Source: Flavobacterium circumlabens (GTDB lineage Bacteria; Bacteroidota; Bacteroidia; Flavobacteriales; Flavobacteriaceae). Taken from it: a DNA stretch of 64,000 nucleotides. The stretch spans positions 330,398-394,397 of the forward strand of contig NZ_SLWA01000005.1 in NCBI RefSeq assembly GCF_004345565.1, written 5' to 3'. The notes below the pieces were generated by a model, which did not search any database, was not told the origin of the DNA, and saw nothing but the letters and a program-made list of their open reading frames with translations. Each line of letters opens with the position of its first letter. Position 1 is the first letter of the stretch. Positions 24,833 through 33,596 of this stretch are shown here, piece after piece. The translations under genes were made by a program, and so were the position numbers.

Positions 24833-24988
24833 GCCTACATTAATTGCTTGAATAAACTCGTAAAGACAAGTTTTGAGCTAACTCACTGTTCAAGTTTTCC
24901 CAATAAAATCGGGACGTACTATAGTAGCGACGATTCACTCACTTTAATTTGTTAGTGTTGAGTTTACCAAAAATGAACTAATGTAGGC
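24833..24988 (-). ncRNA. ssrS: probable 6S RNA (6S-Flavo type)
   Basis: About 156 bases between zapA and rny. On the minus strand it opens GCCTACATTA and closes TAATGTAGGC, a perfect 10-bp end stem followed by T7, which also acts as terminator. Internally there are further paired segments around a large AT-rich bubble. A long closing stem with a central bubble is the 6S RNA layout that mimics an open promoter and binds sigma-A RNA polymerase. 6S RNA lies next to zapA in many bacteria, and a Flavobacteria-specific family (6S-Flavo) is known. Its own start could be the -7-like element at 25042-25049 inside the end of zapA. Confidence 0.72.
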
Positions 24989-25014
24989 AGTATCTTAGTT
25001 TCTGTAAAGAACGT

Positions 25015-25305
25015 TTAATTTTCGAGATATTGATCTAAAAGCAAATTTAATCTTTTAATTCTTTCGATATCTTCACTATCGACAGTATAATCAATTTGTT
25101 TTTGTTCTACTTGTGAAGCAAATTGTAAGGCACACATGGCCAGTACATCCTGCTTGTCGCGGACTGCGTAACTTTCTTCGAATTGCTTGATCATCACATC
25201 AATTTTCTTAGAAGCACTTCTTAGTCCTTCTTCCTGATTGGGTTCTACGGTTAATGGGTATACCCGATCTGCAATTGATATTTTAATTCTAAGCTTTTCG
25301 TCCAT
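25015..25305 (-). CDS. zapA: cell division protein ZapA
   Basis: 96 residues. It starts KLRIKISIADRVYPLTVEPNQEEGLRSASKKIDVMI, the N-terminal beta/alpha domain of ZapA, and its second half is a helix for tetramerisation. ZapA bundles FtsZ protofilaments at the division ring. It is 4 bases downstream of a small coiled-coil gene and upstream of the 6S RNA, the same zapA-ssrS neighbourhood as in Proteobacteria. Confidence 0.93.
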   Translation of the reverse strand: MDEKLRIKISIADRVYPLTVEPNQEEGLRSASKKIDVMIKQFEESYAVRDKQDVLAMCALQFASQVEQKQIDYTVDSEDIERIKRLNLLLDQYLEN

Positions 25306-25309
25306 GTTT

Positions 25310-25600
25310 CTAGTCTGATAATTGTGCTATACAGTAATCAATTTCGCGAATTAATGAATTTATTTTAAGCTTTGTCTCTCTCTTATTGTTGTCACTGCCG
25401 AGCAACGAATTGGCTATCTTAAGTGTTTCATATTGCTTTCTCAAAGCTTCCATTTCTTCAGATTGTTTCTGGATGATTTGCGCAGCTTTGGCTAGTTGTA
25501 ATCTAAGTTCCTGATTGTTTTTCTCGAATCCTTTTGACTTTTCAAAAAGCTTTTCGATTTTATATTCAAGAGTATCAATTATTTCGGCAATTACACTCAT
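25310..25600 (-). CDS. small coiled-coil protein upstream of zapA
   Basis: 96 residues, almost entirely helical with heptad pattern (IEKLFEKSKGFEKNNQELRLQLAKAAQIIQKQSEEMEALRKQYETLKIAN), no membrane segment. Position in a zapA operon suggests a ZapB-like or other division-associated role, but that is context only. The gene starts at an ATG 29 bases after a well-formed promoter at 25629-25658. Confidence 0.8.
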   Translation of the reverse strand: MSVIAEIIDTLEYKIEKLFEKSKGFEKNNQELRLQLAKAAQIIQKQSEEMEALRKQYETLKIANSLLGSDNNKRETKLKINSLIREIDYCIAQLSD

Positions 25601-25628
25601 TATAAATCCTATTCATTACTTAATCATA

Positions 25629-25658
25629 CAAAGTTAGTATTCCTTTTTATTAATGCAA
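25629..25658 (-). promoter_or_regulatory. promoter of the coiled-coil/zapA/6S operon
   Basis: Minus-strand TAACTTTG (CAAAGTTA at 25629-25636) with a TTG -33 at 25656-25658 and a 19-base spacer, the same spacing as at the tRNA-Met and HU promoters. Confidence 0.7.
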
Positions 25659-25770
25659 TTTTTTATCGCTTTTTTTGCATTAAAAATAGACAAATATATG
25701 AAATTCAATGAATTGTATTTTTGTAGCTTTTTACTCGTTTTTGGCTTCTTATTTTTTTATCTTAGCAAAA

Positions 25771-27477
25771 ATGTTGCTTATGAGATTTTCACTACTTACA
25801 CTGTTTTTCTGTAATTTTATTTTTGCTCAGACACCATATCCTAAAGATTATTTTCGTCCGCCTCTTGATATTCCAATGCAGCTTTCGGGTAATTTTGGGG
25901 AGTTGAGGCCAAATCATTTTCATGCCGGTTTCGATTTAAAAACGAATCAGAGAGAAGGTTTAAATGTGTATGCAGTTGCGGATGGATATGTTTCAAGAAT
26001 AAAAATGTCGACTTTTGGTAATGGAAAATGTATCTACATCACACATCCAAATGGATATACTTCTGTTTACGGACATTTACAAAACACCATTGGTCCAATT
26101 CAGGATTATGTTCAGAAAGCACATTACGCCGAGCATTCTTTTGAAATTGAATTATTTCCAAAACCCAATGAATTACCAGTTACAAAAGGACAACTGATTG
26201 CGCTTTCCGGAAACACCGGATCTTCTGAAGGGCCTCATCTGCATTTTGAAATCCGTGATTCGAAGACGGAATTTGTCATTAACCCCATGTTTTTTGGTTT
26301 TGATCAAAATATAAAAGACAGTAAAAAACCAACCATTTCCAGTTTATATGTTTATCCTGTTGCGGAAAATACAGTTGTGAATCAGTCCAGACAACCGCTG
26401 CTATTGAGTCTGGCGCTTCAGAAAGACGGAACCTATCTGGCTTCTAAAGTTAAGGCAAATGGTAGAATTGGTTTCGGAATCTCGGCGGTGGATTATGATG
26501 ATGTTTCGAATAATAAAAACGGGGTGTTTAATGTGAGCACCTTTTTAAACGGAAATCAAAATTACAACTATCAGTTCAATACTTATTCATTTGATGAAAT
26601 GCGTTATGTAAATGCGCTGGTTGATTATCCGAAATATAAAAAATCAGGACAACGCGTGCAGAAGCTGTTTATGAAAACACCTTTTCCTTTAAGCATTATC
26701 AAAACAGATTCGCTTCGCGGAATTATTTCTGTCGATCCGAATTTAGCTTCCACTTACCGAATTGAAGTATCGGATTATTTCGGGAATTTAAACTCGATTG
26801 ATGTTCCGATAGAGTATGATTCGGCAACACCAATTGTAAATGCTGAACCAATTGCCTCAAAATATTTTGTTCGTTATAATAAAGATTCAAATTTTGAAAA
26901 AGACAATATGTCGGTATTTTTTCCTGCCGGTACTTTTTACGATGATTTTAATTTGAATTTTGATGTGAAAAACAATCGAATTTATATTCATGATGATGTT
27001 GTTCCGGTACATTCCAATTTCACGATAACCATAAAAGATTCTACTTATTCAGAAGAGCTCAGAGATAAATTATTCATTGCAAGAATCAGCGGTAACAGCA
27101 GAAGTTATAATACCACAACGCGAAAAGGAACTGTTTTTACTGCGAAATCGAAAATATTAGGCCAATTCGGATTGGTTTTGGATACCATTGCTCCGGTAAT
27201 AAAAATTAATAAACCCATTCAGGATAAATGGATTAGTGATGTGAAAGTACTTGAGTTTACAATAGGAGACAGCTTGTCGGGGATTAAATCATACAACGGT
27301 TATCTGAACGGAAACTGGATTTTACTGGAGTATGATAATAAAACCCGAAAAATTACGCACAAGTTTGAAGATGGGATTGTAGCAGAAGGTGCAAATGATT
27401 TAAAAATTGAAGTAGTTGATAATGTAGGTAATTCTGCTATCTTTGAAACTCACTTTTTTAGAAGTCAACAAAAATAA
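25771..27477 (+). CDS. M23-family peptidase with large C-terminal region
   Basis: 569 residues from the ATG at 25771. A signal peptide ends in FIFAQ. An M23 (LytM) domain spans about residues 35-190: HFHAGFDLK gives the first His and Asp of the zinc site, VYGHLQ gives a His, and GPHLHFEIRD holds the HxH pair. So all zinc ligands are present. The remaining 380 residues are beta-rich and unassigned. It would cut peptidoglycan cross-bridges in the periplasm. The frame starts at 25708, but a -7-like TATTTTTG at 25716-25723 would place transcription start after that codon. It is 11 bases from the TonB-receptor start. Confidence 0.9.
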   Translation: MLLMRFSLLTLFFCNFIFAQTPYPKDYFRPPLDIPMQLSGNFGELRPNHFHAGFDLKTNQREGLNVYAVADGYVSRIKMSTFGNGKCIYITHPNGYTSVYGHLQNTIGPIQDYVQKAHYAEHSFEIELFPKPNELPVTKGQLIALSGNTGSSEGPHLHFEIRDSKTEFVINPMFFGFDQNIKDSKKPTISSLYVYPVAENTVVNQSRQPLLLSLALQKDGTYLASKVKANGRIGFGISAVDYDDVSNNKNGVFNVSTFLNGNQNYNYQFNTYSFDEMRYVNALVDYPKYKKSGQRVQKLFMKTPFPLSIIKTDSLRGIISVDPNLASTYRIEVSDYFGNLNSIDVPIEYDSATPIVNAEPIASKYFVRYNKDSNFEKDNMSVFFPAGTFYDDFNLNFDVKNNRIYIHDDVVPVHSNFTITIKDSTYSEELRDKLFIARISGNSRSYNTTTRKGTVFTAKSKILGQFGLVLDTIAPVIKINKPIQDKWISDVKVLEFTIGDSLSGIKSYNGYLNGNWILLEYDNKTRKITHKFEDGIVAEGANDLKIEVVDNVGNSAIFETHFFRSQQK

Positions 27478-27488
27478 AATCAAAACGT

Positions 27489-29954
27489 TTGAATTATAGT
27501 AAATTAATATTCGTTTTCCTTTTTTTGTGCATTGGTTATGTCTCATTTGCTCAAAACGCCCGTGTTAAAGGAATCATTTTAGATAATGAAAAGCGGCCAG
27601 TTGCCGATGTGAATGTTTCTTCATCAGGAAATACAACCCAGACCAATTCGGATGGTTTTTTTGAAATTGAAGTTCCTCCCAATAAAAAAGCAGCTTTGGT
27701 TTTTACTCATATTTCCTTAAAAATGATGAGCCTCACCGTAAACTTAAAGCCAAATGAAGTTTTTGTCTTTAATCCTGTAATGAGTAATGCCCAGGAACAA
27801 ATGGGCGAAGTTTTTGTATCTTCTAAAAATAAAAAACGGGTTCAGGGAATCACGGTTATTGACGCGGCGACCATTAAGAAAATTCCCGGTGCAAATGCCG
27901 GAATCGAAAATATCCTGAAAACATTACCCGGAGTAAATTCAAATAATGAGCTTAGTACACAATATGCGGTACGAGGCGGTAATTATGATGAGAATCTGGT
28001 TTATGTAAATGAAATTGAAGTCTATCGTCCTTTTTTGATCCGCTCTGGACAACAGGAAGGTTTGAGCTTTACGAATACCGATTTAGTGCAGAATGTTGAT
28101 TTTTCTGCAGGAGGATTTCAGGCGAAATTTGGTGATAAATTATCTTCTGTTTTAGATATTACGTATAGAAAACCCACAGAATTCGGAGCTTCCTTAGAAG
28201 CCAGTTTGCTGGGAGGAAGCATATCTGTTGATGCGGTTTCCAAAAATAAAAAATGGTCGGCCGTTACCGGAGTCCGTTACAGAAATAATAGTCTGCTTGT
28301 GAACAGTCAGGACACTCAAACCAATTATACTCCAACTTTTGTTGATGTTCAGACGAATGTAAATTATGATATTTCAGAAAAATGGCAAATGAGCTTTTTA
28401 GGGAATATTTCGCAAAACAAATATTTATATCAGCCTTTAACACGTGAAACCAAATTTGGAACTATAGATCAGCCCATGGCACTTGCGGTTTATTATGAAG
28501 GAAAAGAAAAAGATCAGTACGATACTTATTTTGGTGCCCTGAAAACTACTTACAAAGCTTCGCCAACTTTAACTTTTAAATTTATTGGCTCTTTGTTTCA
28601 TACCAAAGAGCAGGAGCATTTTGATATTCTGGCACAATACCGATTGGGAAATGTAAATGCTGACGGGACAACCAATCTTGACGATGTTGATTTTACACGC
28701 GGAATTGGTTCCCAGCTCAATCATGCCCGTAATGATCTGGATGCTTTAATTGCAAATGCAGAAATAAAAGGTTTTAAAGAGTGGAGGGACAGTCAGCTTG
28801 AATTTGGCTTGAAATACACAAGAGAATCAATCCGGGACAGGGTAATAGAGTGGGAAGTCATAGATTCTGCCGGATTTTCTATAAATCCCCCAATCGTGAT
28901 ACTTCCGGAAAACAATCAGCCTTACGAACCTTATACGGGGCCTTTATTGCCGTATCAGGATATTCGCGCTACTAATTTTAATACGATAAACAGATTTTCC
29001 GGTTACGCACAATGGAATCAGAAAACACAATTAGGCTCCAGTCAGGTTTGGTATAATCTGGGAGCTCGTTTTCAAAGCTGGACCGTTTCTGGTGCCTCAG
29101 AGGAAGGAAAAAACCAAATCGTTTTTAGTCCGAGAGCTCAATTTGCTATAAAACCGGATTGGGATATGGATATGGTTTTCAGACTTTCGGGAGGATTGTA
29201 CCATCAGCCGCCTTTTTACAGGGAGCTTCGTGATTTGAATGGGGTGGTGAATCCGAACGTGAAAGCGCAGGAATCCGTACATATTGTTTTAAGTAATGAT
29301 TACAGCTTCAAAATGTGGGATCGTCCTTTTAAATGGGTGACGGAGATTTATTATAAATCACTGACAGATGTAAATACATACTCAATAGACAATGTTCGTA
29401 TCCGTTATGTGGCCAACAATAATGCAAAAGCTTATGCGCAAGGTCTTGATTTCAGGCTGAATGGAGAATTTGTGCCGGGGACAGAATCCTGGATAAGTTT
29501 CGGATATCTGAAAACCGAAGAAAACTACGAGGATAAAGGTTATATTGCACGACCAACAGATCAGCGTTTGAAATTTGCCATGTTGTTTCAGGATTATATG
29601 CCCAATATTCCAAGTGTTAAAATGTATCTGAATTTGGTGTACAATACAGGTTTGCCGGGCGGTGCTCCTTCGTATTCGGATCCTTACCTGTATCAAAACA
29701 GACTGAATGATTACCGAAGAGCAGATATTGGTTTTGCTAAAGTTTTTGTAGACAGCAGTACTAAAAGTGCCAAGACAAATTGGTTGAAAAACTTTAAGGA
29801 ACTGTCTGTTGGTGTGGAGATTTTTAATGTGTTTAACAATCAAAATGCGATAACCAATACATGGGTAAGGGATATTTATTCTAAAAACCAATACGCAATC
29901 CCGAATTATATGACTTCAAGAGTTTTTAATATTAAGCTGAATGCGAGGTTGTAA
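27489..29954 (+). CDS. TonB-dependent receptor with carboxypeptidase-like N-domain
   Basis: 821 residues beginning at a TTG codon, because the signal peptide (MNYSKLIFVFLFLCIGYVSFAQ) starts exactly there and no in-frame ATG precedes it usefully. Residues about 24-105 are a CarboxypepD_reg-like domain, then the plug (QGITVIDAATIKKIPGANAGIENILKTLPGVNSNNELSTQYAVRGG), then a 22-strand barrel ending in NIKLNARL. Unlike SusC it lacks a partner SusD gene. It is co-transcribed with the M23 peptidase. The ligand is unknown. Confidence 0.92.
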   Translation: MNYSKLIFVFLFLCIGYVSFAQNARVKGIILDNEKRPVADVNVSSSGNTTQTNSDGFFEIEVPPNKKAALVFTHISLKMMSLTVNLKPNEVFVFNPVMSNAQEQMGEVFVSSKNKKRVQGITVIDAATIKKIPGANAGIENILKTLPGVNSNNELSTQYAVRGGNYDENLVYVNEIEVYRPFLIRSGQQEGLSFTNTDLVQNVDFSAGGFQAKFGDKLSSVLDITYRKPTEFGASLEASLLGGSISVDAVSKNKKWSAVTGVRYRNNSLLVNSQDTQTNYTPTFVDVQTNVNYDISEKWQMSFLGNISQNKYLYQPLTRETKFGTIDQPMALAVYYEGKEKDQYDTYFGALKTTYKASPTLTFKFIGSLFHTKEQEHFDILAQYRLGNVNADGTTNLDDVDFTRGIGSQLNHARNDLDALIANAEIKGFKEWRDSQLEFGLKYTRESIRDRVIEWEVIDSAGFSINPPIVILPENNQPYEPYTGPLLPYQDIRATNFNTINRFSGYAQWNQKTQLGSSQVWYNLGARFQSWTVSGASEEGKNQIVFSPRAQFAIKPDWDMDMVFRLSGGLYHQPPFYRELRDLNGVVNPNVKAQESVHIVLSNDYSFKMWDRPFKWVTEIYYKSLTDVNTYSIDNVRIRYVANNNAKAYAQGLDFRLNGEFVPGTESWISFGYLKTEENYEDKGYIARPTDQRLKFAMLFQDYMPNIPSVKMYLNLVYNTGLPGGAPSYSDPYLYQNRLNDYRRADIGFAKVFVDSSTKSAKTNWLKNFKELSVGVEIFNVFNNQNAITNTWVRDIYSKNQYAIPNYMTSRVFNIKLNARL

Positions 29955-30064
29955 TTAAATTGACAGAAACAGATACTTGTTTTGAGAAATTCCCGTTTTA
30001 CTAAAATGAAACCGATAATACAATCAAAAATACTATATTTGATATCCCAATATAATTCGAATAG

Positions 30065-30787
30065 ATGAAAAACTCATTAAAATATATAGCCCTGGCAATC
30101 ATCGGAAGCTTAGTAAGTTGCAAAGATGAAGCTCAAAAACCGAAAGTAATTTATGATGCTGCGAATAAAGCAAGAGTTGTAAATAAAACGGATTCAACCC
30201 AGATTGAAGTCGCTGATTTGCCGATTCAGATGGAAGGAACGGATTATTTAATTCATCCGGTTGGTGATTTGAGGGTATTTGAAAAAGGAACAAAAGCCCG
30301 TTACGGATCTTCAAGTGTAAACGATGTGAGTTTTACGATTTCAAATTTAGGGGAATATGAAATTACAGGCTATTTGCAGAATCTGAAATTTCAAAAAACA
30401 GATTCTGATTCCATTCGGTCTTTGACAGATAAACCGGCTTTGATCTTAACCGCTACTTATTTAAAAACAGTGGCTGACAGAACTAAGAATCAAATTATGG
30501 TCTATACTCTCGCAGATTCCGATACGAATAAAGATGGCAAAATTGATTCCGGCGATATAAAAACATTATACCTGAGCAATATTAGCGGAGAAAATTTTAC
30601 TAAAGTTTCTGAAGACTTTCAGGAATTGGTAGATTGGAATTTAATTGATTCCAAAGGCCGTTTGTATTTCAGAACAATTGAAGATACCAATCAAAATGGT
30701 CAGTTTGATAAAAATGATGTTTTGCATTACAGCTATATTGATTTGGCTGCTAAAAAATGGGAAGTTAAAAGTTATAAACCGATATAA
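30065..30787 (+). CDS. lipoprotein with two EF-hand-like Ca loops
   Basis: 240 residues. A lipoprotein signal peptide ends in the lipobox LVSC with Cys19, and KDE follows, so it is lipidated. Most of the body is beta-rich without a recognised family. Two Asp-rich loops, DTNKDGKIDSGD and DTNQNGQFDKND, fit the calcium-binding pattern of EF-hand or dockerin-like motifs, about 60 residues apart. It could be a surface or periplasmic calcium-binding protein. Ligand and partner are unknown; it is not a SusD. Confidence 0.75.
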   Translation: MKNSLKYIALAIIGSLVSCKDEAQKPKVIYDAANKARVVNKTDSTQIEVADLPIQMEGTDYLIHPVGDLRVFEKGTKARYGSSSVNDVSFTISNLGEYEITGYLQNLKFQKTDSDSIRSLTDKPALILTATYLKTVADRTKNQIMVYTLADSDTNKDGKIDSGDIKTLYLSNISGENFTKVSEDFQELVDWNLIDSKGRLYFRTIEDTNQNGQFDKNDVLHYSYIDLAAKKWEVKSYKPI

Positions 30788-30953
30788 AGTTTTTAAGGTT
30801 CTAAGATCCTAAGATTTTTTAAATCTTTGTACATAAAAGCCAGTTGAAAATTATTTTTAACTGGCTTTTGTTATTTAAAATTGAAAATAATTTTATGCTT
30901 TTTTTTAAAAAAAAACTCAGCACCTTAGCATCTCAGTTCCTTAGCAACTTTTT
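30787..30953. repeat. 8-bp-periodic CTAAG element flanking a terminator
   Basis: The left arm at 30787-30820 has TTTAAGGT, TCTAAGAT, CCTAAGAT. The right arm at 30915-30953 has CTCAGCAC, CTTAGCAT, CTCAGTTC, CTTAGCAA. Both keep 8-base spacing. Between them lies a terminator hairpin at 30835-30870 (AAAAGCCAGTT pairs with AACTGGCTTTT). The layout matches 14721-15010, again between convergent genes. Confidence 0.8.
30835..30870 (+). terminator. terminator after the lipoprotein gene
   Basis: AAAAGCCAGTT and AACTGGCTTTT form an 11-bp stem around a 13-base loop, between the two arms of the periodic element. Confidence 0.75.
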
Positions 30954-30963
30954 AAAAAAAAAC

Positions 30964-31665
30964 CTAAATCAAAATATCACTTTCCAAATCTGATTTTTCT
31001 ATTTCAATTCCAAAACCCAGACGTTCTACCAGTTCAATCACGAGCTTTTTATACCAGTTTTCTGACTTTGGATGAATGTATATTTTTTCAATTAACTGAT
31101 TGATATTAACATTGATTTTTAAACCGTCATTCAGTTTTATATTACTTTTTGAAGTGTCCGTGATGATACGGACTTCGCGCTCGTACTGAAAGCTTTTTCT
31201 TTTAAACAAAAACGGAAAGAACAAGTCGTCAAACGGAATGTATTCTTTTTTGTAGTCGATATAATTTACTTCTCCAATATACTGATCAAAATTATTCTCG
31301 GGATTTAAGGCACTTTGCAGTCTGCCAATGGTAGACTGAATGGCTAAACCTTCACTGTTTTGAGTAAATATCTGCCACATGGCAAACGATTCGTATTCGT
31401 TGATATGCCAGCTGCTTATCGCTACTTTTTCGCGGTGTGTTTTGTAATAATTTAAGAAGTCAGGATTGTCGACTGCCAGTTTTTTGATCTCTTCAAAGGT
31501 AGGCTCGCTAAAAGTTCCTTCGTACTGATCTTCAAATTTGTCAGAACGGGACATGAACAACTTTTTAGAAAGCAGCAAATCCAGAAACTTAGATAAGTCT
31601 AAGTATTTCCAAACAATGGTATCCGGATCTTCAGGCAGCTTTATGTTTGGATTGTTGAGATACAT
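30964..31665 (-). CDS. DUF2971 domain protein
   Basis: 233 residues. VWKYLDLSKFLDLLLSKKLFMSRSDKFEDQYEGTF, SSWHINEYESFAMWQIF and KRKSFQYEREVRII are hallmark blocks of DUF2971, a family of cytoplasmic proteins of unknown function often found in accessory gene sets. No signal peptide. It stands alone between repeat elements, and the inverted repeat at 31691-31765 lies upstream of it. Confidence 0.85.
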   Translation of the reverse strand: MYLNNPNIKLPEDPDTIVWKYLDLSKFLDLLLSKKLFMSRSDKFEDQYEGTFSEPTFEEIKKLAVDNPDFLNYYKTHREKVAISSWHINEYESFAMWQIFTQNSEGLAIQSTIGRLQSALNPENNFDQYIGEVNYIDYKKEYIPFDDLFFPFLFKRKSFQYEREVRIITDTSKSNIKLNDGLKINVNINQLIEKIYIHPKSENWYKKLVIELVERLGFGIEIEKSDLESDILI

Positions 31666-31690
31666 GATTGTAGATTTATAGATTTACTAA

Positions 31691-31765
31691 AAAAAATCTG
31701 CCACAGCTTACACAGATTAGAATGATTTACATCAGTGTTAATCTTATAAGCTGTGGCAAAAAATC
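31691..31765. repeat. inverted-repeat element (TGCCACAGCTTA type)
   Basis: TGCCACAGCTTA at 31699-31710 and TAAGCTGTGGCA at 31747-31758 form a 12-bp stem with 36 bases between, and inner bases CACAGATT and AATCTT add more pairing. A and T runs flank it. It may serve as the terminator of the ABC exporter gene. The style is that of an interspersed repeat, which needs a genome-wide count to confirm. Confidence 0.6.
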
Positions 31766-31766
31766 T

Positions 31767-33596
31767 TTAAGATTCAAAAGATTGCATCGTTACCAGTTTA
31801 TTGTAAGTTCCGTTATGTGCAATTAATTCATCATGCGTTCCTTGTTCTACGATTTTTCCTTTTTGCATGACCACGATCACATCTGCTTTTTGAATAGTAG
31901 AAAGGCGGTGTGCAATTACAATCGAAGTTCGGTTTTGCATCATGTTTTCAAGTGCCACCTGTACAAATTTTTCGCTTTCCGTATCCAATGCTGATGTCGC
32001 TTCATCCAAAATCATAATCGGAGGATTTTTCAATACCGCACGGGCAATCGATAGACGTTGTTTTTGGCCTCCGGAAAGTTTGTTTCCACTGTCTCCGATA
32101 TTGGTGTAGATTCCCAAAGGAAGGTCTTTTACAAACTCATATGCATTAGCGATTTTTAGCGCTTCGATAATTTCATCATCAGTGGCGTCTAATTTTCCTA
32201 ATGAGATGTTCGCTTTTATCGTATCATTAAATAAGATGCTGTCCTGAGTTACCAATCCCATCAAGCTTCGAAGCGACTGTAAATTCATGTCTTTGATGTT
32301 GATTCCGTCAATAGAAATCGATCCGTCATTTACATCATAAAAGCGGGTTAATAAATTGGCAATGGTACTTTTTCCACTTCCGGATTGTCCTACCAGGGCT
32401 ACAGTTTGTCCTTTTTTAATCTGAAGGGAAAAATCTTTTAATACCGTTTCGTCTTCATATTTAAAGTTAATATTCTGAACCGTTATATTGTTGTCAAAGG
32501 TTGTTTTTTCGACAGCATCAACTTTGCTTGTAATGGGGTTGTCCTGGTCTAAAATTTCCAGTACGCGTTCTGCAGCGGCATTTCCTCTTTTTACACCGTA
32601 TGAAGCTTTAGAAATCGCTTTTGCAGGGGTTAGGATGTTATATGCCAGTCCCATGTATGCTATAAAGGAGGCACTTTGTAATGTTTTGTCAATCAAAACC
32701 ATTTGCCCTCCATACCAAAGCAGGATAGCGATTACGGTAATTCCCATAAATTCACTTGCGGGAGAAGCTAAGTTTTGGCGATTACCAATGCTGTTTGATA
32801 AACTAAAAAAACGTTCTGTTGAATTTTGAAAAACACTGTTGAAGTAATTTTCAGAATTATATCCTTTTACTACTTTCAGACCTCCAATAGTTTCTTCTAT
32901 GGTCGATAAAAAAGTACCTTGTTCCTGTTGTGCTTTGGTGGATTGTTTTTTAAGCTGTTTCCCTATTAATGAAATAATATAACCTGAAACCGGAATAAAA
33001 ATAAAAACAAATAAGGTTAGTTTAGGGCTGATAATCAGCATTGTGGTTATTGTGAAAATAATAGTTAGAGGCTCTTTTACAATAAGTTCAAGAATGGCTA
33101 AAAAGGAGTTTTGTACCTCGTTTACATCAGCTGAAATTCTCGAAATAACGTCTCCTTTTCTTTTTTCAGAGTAAAAAGCCAAAGGAAGTTCCAGTGTTTT
33201 CTTATACATTGCATTTCGCATGTCCCTTAGAACGCCATTTCGTAAAAAAGTAATAAAAAACATGGCTAAATAATCGGCGAGGTTTTTTAATAAGAAAATC
33301 GAAATGATAATAGTAACCATTATAGATAAAACGTAACCGGATTCATGAGTACCTTTTGTTGTTGTAATGTAATAGCTTAAATAGTCTTCACCGTATTGCT
33401 GAATTTTCAGAATGCCGTGATACACTGGTTTTACTGTAATTTGCTTGCTTTTGTCAAATAAAACCTGAAGCATCGGGATTAAGGCAACAAACGAAAGTGT
33501 GCTGAATAGTGCGTACAAAACATTGAAAAAGATGTTTAGCAATGCGTATTTTTTATATGGATATATAAAAGGAACTATTTTTTTAAAATTACTCAT
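31767..33596 (-). CDS. MsbA-like ABC exporter
   Basis: 609 residues, a half-transporter. Six transmembrane helices lie in residues about 15-320, then an ATPase domain with Walker A (LVGQSGSGKST), signature (LSGGQKQRLS), Walker B (IMILDEATSALD) and H loop (IAHRLSTI). It works as a homodimer in the inner membrane. Lipid A or lipid flipping (MsbA) is likely by overall layout, but drug or peptide export cannot be excluded. It starts directly at the stop codon of the YhcG-type gene, so the two are coupled. Confidence 0.9.
   Translation of the reverse strand: MSNFKKIVPFIYPYKKYALLNIFFNVLYALFSTLSFVALIPMLQVLFDKSKQITVKPVYHGILKIQQYGEDYLSYYITTTKGTHESGYVLSIMVTIIISIFLLKNLADYLAMFFITFLRNGVLRDMRNAMYKKTLELPLAFYSEKRKGDVISRISADVNEVQNSFLAILELIVKEPLTIIFTITTMLIISPKLTLFVFIFIPVSGYIISLIGKQLKKQSTKAQQEQGTFLSTIEETIGGLKVVKGYNSENYFNSVFQNSTERFFSLSNSIGNRQNLASPASEFMGITVIAILLWYGGQMVLIDKTLQSASFIAYMGLAYNILTPAKAISKASYGVKRGNAAAERVLEILDQDNPITSKVDAVEKTTFDNNITVQNINFKYEDETVLKDFSLQIKKGQTVALVGQSGSGKSTIANLLTRFYDVNDGSISIDGINIKDMNLQSLRSLMGLVTQDSILFNDTIKANISLGKLDATDDEIIEALKIANAYEFVKDLPLGIYTNIGDSGNKLSGGQKQRLSIARAVLKNPPIMILDEATSALDTESEKFVQVALENMMQNRTSIVIAHRLSTIQKADVIVVMQKGKIVEQGTHDELIAHNGTYNKLVTMQSFES

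Noticed and set aside
25708..25770. Longer N-terminus for the M23 peptidase
   Set aside because: A -7-like promoter element at 25716-25723 lies inside the extension and the shorter form starts with a good signal peptide.
29382..29891. 169-codon open frame antisense to the TonB receptor
   Set aside because: No family pattern, odd composition, and it lies wholly within a well-supported gene on the other strand. It is a shadow frame.
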